Shown in pieces: positions 23,205-33,911 of a stretch of 64,000 nt of DNA. The notes below the pieces were generated by a model. That model did not search any database. It saw only the letters and a list, made by a program, of their open reading frames with translations, and was not told the origin of the DNA. The translations under genes were made by a program, and so were the position numbers. The DNA comes from Pratylenchus scribneri (lineage: Eukaryota; Nematoda; Chromadorea; Rhabditida; Pratylenchidae), in NCBI GenBank assembly GCA_030063045.1, contig JAQSEB010000105.1, positions 248,001 to 312,000 of the forward strand, written 5' to 3'. How positions within the stretch are numbered: the first letter of the stretch is position 1; each line of letters opens with the position of its first letter.

Positions 23205-23246
23205 GGTGGTGCTGGGCAGTGTGCACTGATGCGCACAACCACTACC
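23205..23246. other. Candidate stem-loop
   Basis: GGTGGTGCTGGGCAGTGTGC is followed by ACTGATGCGCACAACCACTA and CC. The outer GGTGGT pairs with ACTACC and the inner GTGTGC with GCGCAC, allowing G-T wobbles. It is GC-rich for this region. No RNA family was recognised. Confidence 0.25.
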
Positions 23247-25193
23247 ATGGATAAAGGCGGACCAACATCGATTTTTACGGCAAACAAAATAAGAGAGTGG
23301 AAGTGGAGTGGTTTTACGACGACAAGCGGCCCACTACTATATAGCTTTAGTGAATAGAGAATGTTTGTGTTTGTTCTATGTTTTGGTGGGATAAAGATGG
23401 TTGGTGCTTTCTTCTTCTTTGCTTTTAAAAAGCTTAAAAATTTGGGTTCTTATTTTAGAAATGCTTTCACTAAAATTACTGAATTGAAGAATACTTTATG
23501 TTTTTTAATTAAATATTTTCCATATTTTTAATATTCTTTAAAAAATATATTTTAAAAATTAAATTTCAAAAAAATTTGTGCACAGAAAAATTTTATTGGA
23601 CTTAAATCAATCGAATTCTTGTTTAAAAAAAATCTGCAGGAAATAATAGTTGGAGAGTCGGCGACCTATGACCTTGACCCCCCCCCCCCCTGTCTCAGCC
23701 CATTTTGGTTCCAAATTGGCACTCCGGGGAGCAAAGGCCAAGAATTCTTTTTGCCTCATTTCCTCTCTCCCCGAGGAACCGGACTTTGCAATGTGCAAAT
23801 AAATGGGAAAAAAAAACTAAATGTTGGGCAAAAATGAACAATGAATTATGAATAGGGAAAAAATTCAAAAATTAGATGTTGGAAACGAGAATTACGGACA
23901 CGAAAGAATGGAAAAAATTAGGGAATATGGTGGAAGCAATTCGATTACTCCCACTGAATGAGTGATTGAGTGATTGATGGTAGCTGGTGGGCAAATTAAA
24001 TATACAATCATTCATTCATTCATCAATCAGTAGCATTTCCCCCTTTTGCCCCCTTTTTCGCCTTTCATTCACATTTGCAGCTATTTTTACAGCCATTTGC
24101 TTTTAAATTTCCATTTCCTTCCCCCATTTTTCCCACTTTTTATGACATCGATGCATTTTTAATATTTGCAAAGTGGTTATTTAATATTTTTTGCCTAATG
24201 CAATGGATAAATGGTTATAAATGGAAAAATTTTTTATTTCAATGGAAATTAAGCTCGATAAAGAATAATTCGAATTAAATATTATTTTATAGTCCGCTGG
24301 AAATGATTTTAATAGGATTTTAAAATGTTCAATTTGAATTGGAAAATATTCGTTGAATTTTGAAGTTCACCGCACAATTTTACGGGCAACGATCAAAAAT
24401 TATTCTTTCTCATTTGTCATTCAGTTGATCGCCTCCCATGTCCCATCCCATTCCCATTCATCAAAAAAAATTTCAGTCTTTTTTATATGAACATTTTTCT
24501 GCTGCTGCTGAGAAAAATGGGCGAAAAATTTGCTGCTGCTAATAAATAAAGCAAAAGCCAAGTCACGGGACATCATGTGAGGCTAAAAATATCTGCTGCT
24601 AACATAGATAATACCATGATTCCTCTGCTGGGACGTGGGAAGTTGTAATGAAAATGAAGAAAATTCCTTTACTTGAATGGAATAAATGATAAAAAAATAT
24701 ATATTTTTGAAGGAAAAAATAAAATAGATAAAATAATAAAAATAGTTAATTACAATATAGATAAGATAAAGTACATTAATTAAAGAAAGTGCAGCAATTC
24801 ATTGATTTTTAATTAGCTTTTATTCCAAAAAATAGAAATTAAATTGTGAGAAATCTAAATTTGTGTTGAAAAATAGGATTATCCGAATTCGGTTTTTCGA
24901 ACGTGTCGGTTTGAAAACCAAGCTTTTCGGTTTCGGTTTCTCATATTTTCAGTTATTTTGAGTAAAATTTCCAAAATTCGGTTTAAAATTTCATCGATTT
25001 TCTCATATCCAAACTGACTCTGAAGCTCTGAACAACAAAACCCTAAAATTTACGTTTTCATCATTGAGATTGACGAATGATGATTCTATTTTTATAAAAC
25101 TATGAATCAATCCAATTCCCAAAAATTCACTTAAAAATAACCAAAAATGGACAAATTCATTCTTTAATATTTTTATTGCATTCGAATGTTTAA

Positions 25194-26788
25194 ATGTATA
25201 ATTTATATTTTGCCATTTTTGGTCCACTTTTATGGGCATATTATGGAAATGCATTGTGGAAATGCAAAGATTTTTCGGATAAACAATCGCAAGGAATAAT
25301 GATTTATGATAATAAAAATGGGTCCTCCTTTTCTGTGACCACTGTTGGTATCATCTATTGGAATGAGGTTATTTAAAAATTTGGATAATTTATTGTTGTC
25401 CATTTTAATTTTAAGAATTTATTATCTAAAGAATGGAACAATGTTTTAAATCTCAACATTTTAAATGATTGGTTGAAAAAGCAAGATCATCGTCTCACAG
25501 AAATAATTGACAATATCCGGAGGGTTTGTCCAACATTTATTTTTTTGGAGCCTATGAATTTTAAGGAGATTGTGAATCTAGGACAATACACTAATGAGAA
25601 AGAATTGATCAATTTATTCCTTTTGAACAATGCAATTGAATATAACAAAATAAATGGACACGGTGGTCCAAGTTATATGTTTTGTGAATTGGATTTGGAT
25701 GATGGAAAACATTCCATAATTGTGCACAAATACAAATTTAAATAATCAAACATTGATTTCTTTTAGTTTCGAGGTGCGACTCTGGAAGAAATAAATCAAT
25801 CAAAAAATATTAAGTTCGAGTGGCCATCAGAATATTTATATAACAATTCAATGGTGGGCTTAAAAAGGGAAATATTAAATTGTTCGAAAAAGTATAATAC
25901 ATAGGTCGAAAGTTATCGTAGACCCAGAAAAAACCTTAAGAGTAAAAAAATTCCATTAATTTTAATATTTTCCTATTTAGGATGATGAATTTTTGGACAA
26001 AGTTACTATGAGGCGCAAAACCAAATTGAAAGTGTCCTATATTCCTGGAAAAATGTTCCGTAAATCATTCCTTTTCTCTTTGAAAGTGAGCGCAACGGCG
26101 GATCCTTATTTGGCCAGAGAATTTCTGATGAAACAATTTAACATAGATGAAAATCACGAACATTTTAATAGCATTTTGAATTATCGATACGCCCAAATGT
26201 TGGCCGCATTCAAAGTTAAAATTATGAAAAATTTTAAAAGGACATCAATTTATTTTAATTTCAGTTCAAATTCGGATTAACAAAATACGTTCTCCAACAT
26301 TCCCCAATGTATTTCCAATTAAAAATTATGATGATTGCCCGAAAATATTTAAAAAAGATGTTGGGAAATACGGCATTAATGATGAATTATGTCGAATGCG
26401 AATGGATGAAGGTCAATTAAAATGGAATAAAAATAACAAGAATATTTTTCAGACCTTAAAACGGAATTGAAATATAAAAATGATGGAGATGGCCATTATA
26501 AACAAGGATGGACAATAAATGAACATTCAAATGCATTCAAATTGGTCATTGAAGTAAAGAGTAAACGGATGGGAATAAAATTTACTGAGAATTTTTTATT
26601 ATTTTCAGCAAGTGGAATTTCGTTCCAAAAATGGAGAATTTACTTTGTTGGCACCGGATGTGATTTACAAAGAAATGAGCCAAAAGGAAATTGAAATGGA
26701 GGAAAATACTGAGCATCAGGATTTGGCGGAATTTATTTTTCCAGAGGAGGAAACGGACCCAGATTATCCAAGACAACTTTTCATTTAA
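25194..26788 (+). CDS. Hypothetical protein, unrecognised, multi-exon
   Basis: Exons 25194-25367, 25416-25721, 25767-25853 and 25981-26214 join in phase 0. Later exons from about 26265 to 26411, 26453-26553 and 26635-26788 (stop) continue the gene. The N terminus, MYNLYFAIFGPLLWAYYGNA, is hydrophobic and could be a signal peptide or anchor. The body has mixed alpha/beta-like sequence, such as NDWLKKQDHRLTEIIDNIRR and FRGATLEEINQSKNIKFEWP. The C terminus is acidic (FPEEETDPDYPRQLFI). One junction is unresolved: the exon after 26264 reads best in a phase that does not match the donor at 26215 (the phase 0 reading then hits a stop in the next exon). Either a splice site is misplaced or the copy has a frameshift. 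No function is assigned. Confidence 0.55.
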
Positions 26789-26879
26789 CAATAAAATTTT
26801 ATTTTCTTGTCAAAAATGTTCAGAAAAAGGAAAATACACAAATTCTAATTACTCTTTGTCAATGCCAATAAATAATATC
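26789..26879. other. 3' flank
   Basis: Short spacer with an AATAAAAT at about 26791, a plausible polyadenylation signal for the preceding gene. Confidence 0.4.
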
Positions 26880-27145
26880 TACTGGGCTACTGGCCTTTCC
26901 CAATTTGTCCTACCGTATTCCCGCTTTTTGCCTAATCAACCTGTCACCCTATCAATCAAATATTGCCCCAATTTGCCTTTTTAAATCCATTCTTTTTCCT
27001 CTTCTAATGCTTTTTCCCTTCACATTATTATCACTTATAATAATTTAAAATTAATTCAGCCCTAATTCCAATCCCATTCATTGGGCTATAGGGGCTTATT
27101 AGACCTCTGGTGGGGCCTAGGTCTCTTGATTAGGACTAATACTCT
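26880..27145 (+). repeat. Dispersed ~300-bp element, copy 3
   Basis: Carries GGCCTTTCCCAATTTGTCCT, ATCAATCAAATATTGCCCCA, CCCATTCATTGGGC and terminal GATTAGGACTAATA, in family order. It sits directly downstream of the gene ending at 26788. It is slightly shorter than copies 1 and 4, with the GGCTTAGGCCTCC block altered to GGCTTATTAGACCTC. Confidence 0.78.
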
Positions 27146-27761
27146 TCATTTTCATTTTTTTTAAAATTTTTAATGCCGCTTTGTTTGTTCTCATAAAAAA
27201 TGTGATTTTGCCAATTTGAACTTGCCAATTTGCGTCAATGAAAAAAGGTTCAAATTGAATTGAATATGATGAAAAATATTATTTGAACATATGTTTTGTC
27301 CTCATTCCACTTTCCTTAATTCTTATACCCAAATGCCCAATTTATTTACATTGGATCACATTCAACAGGGAATCTGTTGAATGTCTGAATTTGTTCAGTC
27401 AGCTTATTCACAAATATATTGAGTGGATGAATGAATGCTCTTTTCAATACTAACCATGGCGAAGGAAAAGTTTGAGTTTGAAGTAAAATTGCACTTTTTG
27501 ATAATTAAATTTCTTTTAATAATTTCTATTTAAATATACTTAAACTTATTGTATTTTATTTATTAGAAGTCCATGGGTTACTATTTTTCAGAGCCATTCT
27601 AATTGGACTATTATTATTAAAGAGTTGCTCGAACATTTAAAATAGAGAAAATATGGTAATTAGAATTATATTGGAATTCACCAAAATATTGAAACAGATT
27701 TCTGTGGATTTTCATTTGTATTTCGCCTTGCTTGAAAAATTGAATAAAGATTAATTTAAAA
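27146..27761. other. intergenic with a perfect 10-bp stem hairpin
   Basis: AT-rich DNA with no gene. CATTCAACAG at 27359-27368, a 5-base loop and CTGTTGAATG at 27374-27383 make a perfect hairpin. Its role is unknown. Confidence 0.45.
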
Positions 27762-28545
27762 TTCCGCCTGTTCTGATTTTAATAATTCCGCCTGTTCTGA
27801 TTTTAATAATTCCGCCTGTTCTGATTTTAATAATTCCGCCTGTTCTGATTTTAATAATTCCGCCTGTTCTGATTTTAATAATTCCGCCTGTTCTGATTTT
27901 AATAATTCCGCCTGTTCTGATTTTAATAATTCCGCCTGTTCTGATTTTAATAATTCCGCCTATTCTGATTTTAATAATTCCGCCTGTTCTGATTTTAATA
28001 ATTCCGCCTGTTCTGATTTTAATAATTCCGCCTGTTCTGATTTTAATAATTCCGCCTGTTCTGATTTTAATAATTCCGCCTGTTCTGATTTTAATAATTC
28101 CGCCTGTTCTGATTTTAATAATTCCGCCTATTCTGATTTTAATAATTCCGCCTGTTCTGATTTTAATAATTCCGCCTGTTCTAATTTTAATAATTCCGCC
28201 TGTTCTGATTTTTAATAATTCCGCCTGTTCTGATTTTAATAATTCCGCCTGTCCTGATTTTAATAATTCCGCCTGTTCTGATTTTAATAATTCCGCCTGT
28301 TCTGATTTTAATAATTCCGCCTGTTCTGATTTTAATAATTCCGCCTGTTCTGATTTTAATAATTCCGCCTGTTCTGATTTTAATAATTCCGCCTATTCTG
28401 ATTTTAATAATTCCGCCTGTTCTGATTTTAATAATTCCGCCTGTTCTGATTTTAATAATTCCGCCTGTTCTGATTTTAATAATTCCGCCTATTCTGATTT
28501 TAATAATTCCGCCTGTTCTGATTTTAATAATTCCGCCTGTACTGA
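27762..28545 (-). repeat. 24-bp minisatellite array 2 (about 32 units), reverse orientation
   Basis: The unit reads TCCGCCTGTTCTGATTTTAA plus TAAT, the exact reverse complement of array 1. About 32 units are present. Variants include several TATTCTG units (for example near 27961, 28130, 28393 and 28490), single TGTCCTG and CTAATTTT units, and one unit with an extra T near 28210. The GAGG (CTCTTC) variant common in array 1 is absent. The array is intergenic, about 400 bp upstream of the CBM2-expansin start. Confidence 0.96.
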
Positions 28546-28959
28546 AAAATATTTTTTCGAAAATGTCAAATGAACTGTTAGAAATATCTATGCCATCAAT
28601 AATTGATAAAAAAAAAAGCTTTCCAAATAAACTAAAAATTTTCATAATAATTTTGGACAAACAGTTAAACAAATTCAGACTTTAAATTTTGGTGGTGAAA
28701 ATTAAATGAAATTGGATGGTAAACAAAAAAATATGACAAAAAATGGCCCAAAAAGGTTGATTTTTGAATTGACGAAGAAAATTTGGGAATATGGAAAAAG
28801 GGAAGAAAAATTTGGCCTAATAAGCTGAGAAAACAATTAAAAAATTTTAAATTAATTTTCCACCTGTGCCCTTTATGGAAATTTTGGTGAATAAAAGGCG
28901 GTCAGAAAAGGTGCTAAATATCACAGAAGAATTCATTTCTCGATTCAACTTTAATCCAA
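28546..28959. other. upstream region of the expansin gene
   Basis: About 400 bp between the minisatellite and the expansin start codon. A polyadenine run at 28607-28618 is present. No promoter motif could be identified with confidence. Confidence 0.45.
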
Positions 28960-30584
28960 ATGGCCGTAATCCTAATCCTCTTATTGGCTTCTTTTATTGG
29001 CCAATCCGAAGGGGCCGTCACCGCATCGGTGGAAATAAAAAGCACATGGAATGGAGGAGGCCAAGCGCAAATTGTGCTCAAAAATTCAGGCCCAAATGCA
29101 GTTTGCGGTGTCAAATTCCAAGTTACTCTGCCTTCAGGGGTAATTTTGTATATGGAAAAGATTCTTTTGAATTAATATTTTATTTAGACGACCATCAGCA
29201 GCAGTTGGAATATGAATTCGGCTGGGAATAACCAATACACCACACCAGAGTGGGTGAATATTCCTGCCGGTGGGCAATCCACTGATCCGGGATTGGTGTT
29301 CAGTGGAAACGGAAAACCGACAGTGAAAGTTGTTTCCGAAACACCGTGTGGAGGAAGTGGTGGAGGTGGAGGAGGAGGAGGTGAATAAATTATTATTATT
29401 ATATTTTTGGGTTAAAATTAACAGGCACACGGCTTTATAACAAGAAAAGTAATTAAGCAATTTCACTAAATTTGATATCAGATGAAATAGCTGAAATAGA
29501 TCTTTCCAATGATGTAAAATTCACATCAGTTTAAAATTCAAATGGTTATGGTCAAAAAAAAGTCCAAAAAAAAATTATTGCACAATTATTCTCATAGTCA
29601 TATTTATGCGAATATTGAATCAATATTTTTATATAATATATCATTCTATAGAAAAAACTTGGTTCTTCAATAAGACATTAAATTGGCTGGAAACCGGTTT
29701 AATACTTCGGAAATTATGATGTATCAAACTTTCTCGCACTCAATTGAAATGTACCACAGTTTAAATAGCCCTCAAATTTATTTCAATTTTGGCATAGCCG
29801 ATTCACCAATAGGAATTTAAGGCTAATTTTGAATAAATTTTTAAGGTGGCCAAACCACCCCAACCACTAAAAATCCATCTGGCACTACAACTACAACGAC
29901 TAAGGCACCAGGTGGTGGTGGAGGAGGGGGCGGTGGCGGTGCCACAATGACCGTCACAACGGATCCATCCAATGCGGCCATAAATAGTTGCTTGAAAGGA
30001 AATGCTACTGGGCCAATCATCTCAAGATTGAATCAACCAATCCAGGGTGGCAAATTCACATTCTATGGGGCCGGTGGTACCGGGGCATGTGGACAGGATT
30101 CCGGCAAAGTAGGCGGAAACGGAGGGAAGCACCAAATTTGACTTTGATGGATTTTAGCCGGGAATGTCTGCAGCCGCCTCCGGCCAATTATGGAATCCTT
30201 CTGCCCAATGGGTTCCCCCATGCACGGGCACTCAATATGTTATACACGATCCAATTTGTATTGGAAAATGCGTTAAAATCACATACACTTGTGTTGGATG
30301 CTCATCTCCAAAAACGTGGGTTGAAGAGGGGGAAAATATTAATAAAATTAGCATTTTGTGCAATTTTAACCAATTTTTGGTCATTTAGTTTGATCGTCCC
30401 AATCAACAATAAATGTCCGGAATGTACACCTGACCATGTGGATTTGTCCGTTGCCGCATTCAATTATTTGGAGCCACAAGGTGGCACGGTTGGCATCGCA
30501 AAAAGTTAGAGGGAAATTTTTGTATTTTGATATTAAATTTCCCATAAATTAGATGCCGTCATCACCTACATTGATTGCCCATAA
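28960..30584 (+). CDS. CBM2-expansin fusion, secreted plant cell wall-loosening protein
   Basis: Six exons (28960-29139, 29188-29380, 29846-30108, 30158-30315, 30389-30504, 30553-30584) give 313 residues. Order: signal peptide (MAVILILLLASFIGQSEG), a family 2 carbohydrate-binding module (VEIKSTWNGGGQAQIVLKNS through SSSWNMNSAGN), a Gly/Thr-rich linker (GGSGGGGGGGG, then TTTTTTKAPGGGG) and an expansin domain (GGKFTFYGAGGTGACGQDSG, CIGKCVKITYTCVGC, PDHVDLSVAAFNYL, AVITYIDCP). Expansins loosen plant cell walls without hydrolysis, and the CBM2 targets cellulose; the family occurs in tylenchid plant parasites such as Globodera. Such proteins are made in pharyngeal gland cells and injected through the stylet, which is established for relatives and inferred here. 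The bacterial-type domains are interrupted by nematode-style introns, so transfer, if so, is old. Confidence 0.93.
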
Positions 30585-30764
30585 GAAATTGGAGAAAATG
30601 ATGCACATTTATATATAGTAGAATAGAAATTATTAATGAATAATGAAAATTGTGGAATGAATAAATGTTGAAAAATGTGAATATATATTATTTAAATAAT
30701 GAATAAAATTGAATATTAATACATAAAAATATGCAGAATTTATAATATTGTTAATGCCATTCCC

Positions 30765-31091
30765 AAGGGTCTTTCCTATTCATCCTACTGTATCCGCACT
30801 TTTTGCCTAATTACTCCATCACCCAATCAATCAAATATTGCCCCAATCTGCAATTTAAAAACCCACCCTTTTTCCTCTCCTAATACATACTTTTTCCCCT
30901 TCAAAATATTATTATATTTTCATTAATAAGGAATAATTTAGATTCACCCCTAATTCCAATCCCATTGATTGAGGCACTGGAGGCTTAGGCCTCCGGCGAA
31001 GACCCGGCACGAAAGCATAGGCCCACTATTGCCCCAAACATTAGTCCTCCTAGAGATCTTTAGCCAAGATTAGAATTAATAAATATTATTT
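30765..31091 (+). mobile_element. Dispersed ~300-bp element, copy 4, with 11-bp flanking repeat
   Basis: Begins AAGGGTCTTTCCTATTCATC and carries ATCAATCAAATATTGCCCCA and GGCTTAGGCCTCCGGCGAA. The flanks are identical: ATGCCATTCCC at 30754-30764 and again at 31092-31102. This direct repeat marks the ends of the insertion and gives the element a size of about 327 bp. A long target duplication and an AT-rich tail are more like a retroposed short element than a DNA transposon, but no tRNA-type promoter box is visible. Confidence 0.8.
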
Positions 31092-31102
31092 ATGCCATTC
31101 CC

Positions 31103-31514
31103 GTAATGAAATTAGTGCATATTGTACATCAAATCAATTTTCAAATGAGATTTTTAAGTTAGAAACTGGTACCTTGACGGTTGTTGGGATTAGGATTGAT
31201 TATAGAATGATTGTTATTTAATTGTAAATTCCAAAAAAAGCTAAGTACAAAATAGACAAAAAAAGTTGAGCAGTTGGCCCATTTTTGTGACCAAATAATT
31301 TTATTATTTTGATATCAAAATGTTCTACAGAAAAAGAAAAAATCAAAAACACGTTTTAATAATAGATGTGATATCGGCCATGTGTAAAATTCGGGCAACC
31401 AGCCCATTTATTTATGCAATTGCAAAATGATTTACAATATTCGATTTTTTAGAATTATATTGGATCAATCATTTATTTTGGAATTTAAAATATTTAAGTA
31501 ATTTATAGCATTTT
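31103..31514. other. intergenic, no gene recognised
   Basis: AT-rich spacer between the dispersed element and the end of the minus-strand acidic gene. No supported feature. Confidence 0.5.
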
Positions 31515-33911
31515 TCAATTTGAGTGCATTATATTCAAAATTTGATCAATCATTTCTGGCTCAATAATTTGATCATTCATTTCCTCCTCTTCTACATCTT
31601 CCGTAATTGAATTTTCCATCCTTTCCTTATCATCATTTTCTTCATCAATTTGCAAATTTTGTTGATCATTTGGCCAATAATCTTCCTCCTCCTCCACAGC
31701 CAACGAAGATGATGTTGATTGACCAATTTTGCTAAAAAAATGAAAATTAATCTCTGTGATTTTTATTTTATTATAATTTAATGAAATGCCTAAACCAGTT
31801 GCCCCCCCCCCCCCCCAAAGACCCCCGGATGCTTTTTTAACTTAGAGAAACCGGAACTCGAAAGTTTAAAGGAATAAGGAAAGGATTACGTGTGCCATCT
31901 TCCCACCTTCGTGACTCTTTTTTTTTGATCTTGGAAAGGTATTTATTTTGAAACCCAAAATAAAAAAAAATATAAAAATAAAGAAAAACAAAATTAAAAA
32001 TCATTAGCCATCATTGGGATTCGAACCCGAGACCTCTTCGCGCTTTTCAAGCGACATACTAATGAGCCTAGAGACATGCTCGCCGAGCCTTCCAAAGATT
32101 CATTTATGGTCGTATGTATGCGGGGGCATAAGGAAAAACAAAAATTGCCTATTATCTATTAACTAAGGCAAAAGTAAATTTTGAAATTTTTTCGAAATTT
32201 TCAAAAAATCGGATTACAAAAAATTGCAAAACCGAGATTTATCCAAATTAAATAAAAATAAATTTCCCACCTTATTTTTTGTCCTCCATTCTTTCCTTTT
32301 CTTCTTAAATTTTCCTCTTCATTTTCTTCCAAATGTTGTTTATTTTTCGCCCTTGGTCCTTTTCTCGCCACAATTTTTGCCCCTTTTGGTGCCGATCGCC
32401 TCAAAATTCGTTGGGAAATTAATTTTGGTGAAATTTGCGACATTGCCGTTTTTGGCCGATTTTGTTCTTTTGGTGGAGTTTTTGGTGCCAAAAACGTTAG
32501 TTCCTCCTTAAAGAGATAATATTTTTATAATCAATTTGGACATTTTGACTTGCCATTTCATTATTTTCGTGTTGCGGTTTTTTGTTCGGTGTCCTCAAAA
32601 TCACTCTGCCTTGGTCCATCACCTCCAATTGCTCTTTTTGGACCAATTTAATTTGGAAAGTATTTGTTGAATTCATCATTCCCTGGCCATCATCATCATT
32701 CAATTCATCGTCCATTTGACCATCATTTATCTCTTCTTCATCCTCTTCTTCGTCAATTACAACGAATCTTTCGGGTTTTGGCTGCACAAATACATCTTCG
32801 TCCTCTAATAATTGTTTTTGTTGTTCAAAATTTGATGAATTTGCTTCTTTTTGCCTTTTTTCTTCCTCTTCTTGGCCCAATTCTCGATCAAATTCCTCCA
32901 AATATTCTCGTAAATATGCCGTAAAATCCTGGCTTTCCACAATGCTCTCCGGCAAAACACTGCTCACCTAAATTAATTATTCATTTTTAATTTTATTAAT
33001 ATTTGGGTATTGGGTTTTTATTGATGATTTTGACATGGGAAAAATGTGATTTGGGTAATTTTCATTTCGGCAGGGTCTAGGGTGGGTACTATTCCCTCAT
33101 TAACTTATTTATAATTTAATATTTTCGGCACTAACCGTTCTTTCCAATTGCTCCAATGGCATTTGTTCGTTCACTGCGCTGGCCGCCGCCGCCAAACTAC
33201 TGCCCAATCGTTGCCGAATCGACAGGGGCCCCTTTCCCTTTCTTCGTTGCGCAAATTGTGGGCTCAATCCGATGCATGGTTCTCCAACATCATTCCTCCT
33301 TCCTTCTTCATTTTGTTGTTCAAATTGGGGAATTTGTTGCCGGAAAAGGAATTTTGTATTCAAATTTGGTTGTTGATTGTTGGATTGACTAAAATTAATT
33401 ATAAAATATAATTTAATTGGATGGATTGAAACTTTTGAACAATTTTGGGTGCCAATTCAGTGGATGTTGGAATTATTGGTGTGGAAGCCGCATCATTTGG
33501 TGGAGTAACCAATGGAATTGAAATGGTTTTTGCATTCTCTTCATCATTTTTTATCGTTTTTCTTCGCTTATTTCTTGGTCCAATTTTTGTGCCAATCGAC
33601 CGTGAAGGGAATGCCCTCTTTCCGTAAAGCACATTTTGTTGTTGTGAAGAAATATTTTGGCCACTAAATTTTCTTATTTTTAACTGTTTAAAGAATTAAT
33701 GAAACCTAAATTTGGATAATTCCGCCGCCAATTCGGTCGTCATTTGTCGCAAACGATTCAGAAAATCAAAAAAGAATGGAGGAATATGATTATTATTATT
33801 GGATGATAATGGGCGAATGATGGATTTGTTGTTGGCATTGGCACAGTTTTGGCAAAAATTGGCACCGATTTGTTTATTATTATTGGATGATGGTGGAGAT
33901 AATAAAATCAT
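31515..33911 (-). CDS. Acidic, low-complexity, probably nuclear protein, unknown
   Basis: Six minus-strand exons can be chained from the ATG at 33911 to the stop at 31515. In order: an Asn-rich start with FFFDFLNRLRQMTTELAAEL; a basic segment GTKIGPRNKRRKTIKNDEEN; QFAQRRKGKGPLSIRQRLGS; a helical segment ESQDFTAYLREYLEEFDREL; acidic tracts (VIDEEEDEEEINDGQMDDEL); RVILRTPNKKPQ; a basic region LRRSAPKGAKIVARKGPRAK; and an acidic tail ending IIEPEMIDQILNIMHSN. Alternating basic and acidic tracts with bipartite-like basic motifs suggest a nuclear or chromatin role, but no domain was recognised. The last intron (about 31732-32265) is unusually long and contains a poly-C run and a tRNA-like segment. 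Confidence 0.65.
32008..32090 (-). repeat. tRNA-like segment with B box, degenerate
   Basis: On the minus strand the sequence CTCGGGTTCGAATCCCAA matches the internal B box and T loop of tRNAs. An A-box-like CTAGGCTCATTAGTATG lies about 45 bases upstream, and a 7-base loop TTGAAAA with CGC/GCG stem resembles a Phe (GAA) anticodon arm. The acceptor ends do not pair and the anticodon stem has only three pairs. It is best read as a tRNA pseudogene or tRNA-derived short element in an intron. Confidence 0.4.

Larger units (their letters stand above)
22395..25193. other. long intergenic region
   Basis: About 2.8 kb with no supported gene. It contains a shared upstream repeat (22600-22660), a GC-richer hairpin (23205-23246), a short duplicated segment (ATTATGGCCAAAA at about 22941 and 23016), a poly-C run near 23678-23691 and scattered CTGCTG triplets at 24500-24630. 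Short frames such as 22942-23238 (minus) have no recognisable motif. Confidence 0.5.

Noticed and set aside
22942..23238. 98-codon minus-strand frame in the long intergenic region
   Set aside because: It has no splice partner, signal or known domain and includes the GC hairpin; chance openness is likely.
27762..28545. CRISPR array
   Set aside because: Repeat units are directly adjacent with no spacers and the organism is a eukaryote; it is a minisatellite.
28187..28672. 161-codon minus-strand frame including GGIIKIRT repeats
   Set aside because: This is array 2 translated plus adjacent AT-rich DNA; no independent support.
32008..32090. Functional tRNA-Phe gene on the minus strand
   Set aside because: B box and anticodon-like loop are present, but the acceptor stem cannot pair and the anticodon stem is only three pairs; it was listed as a tRNA-like fragment instead.
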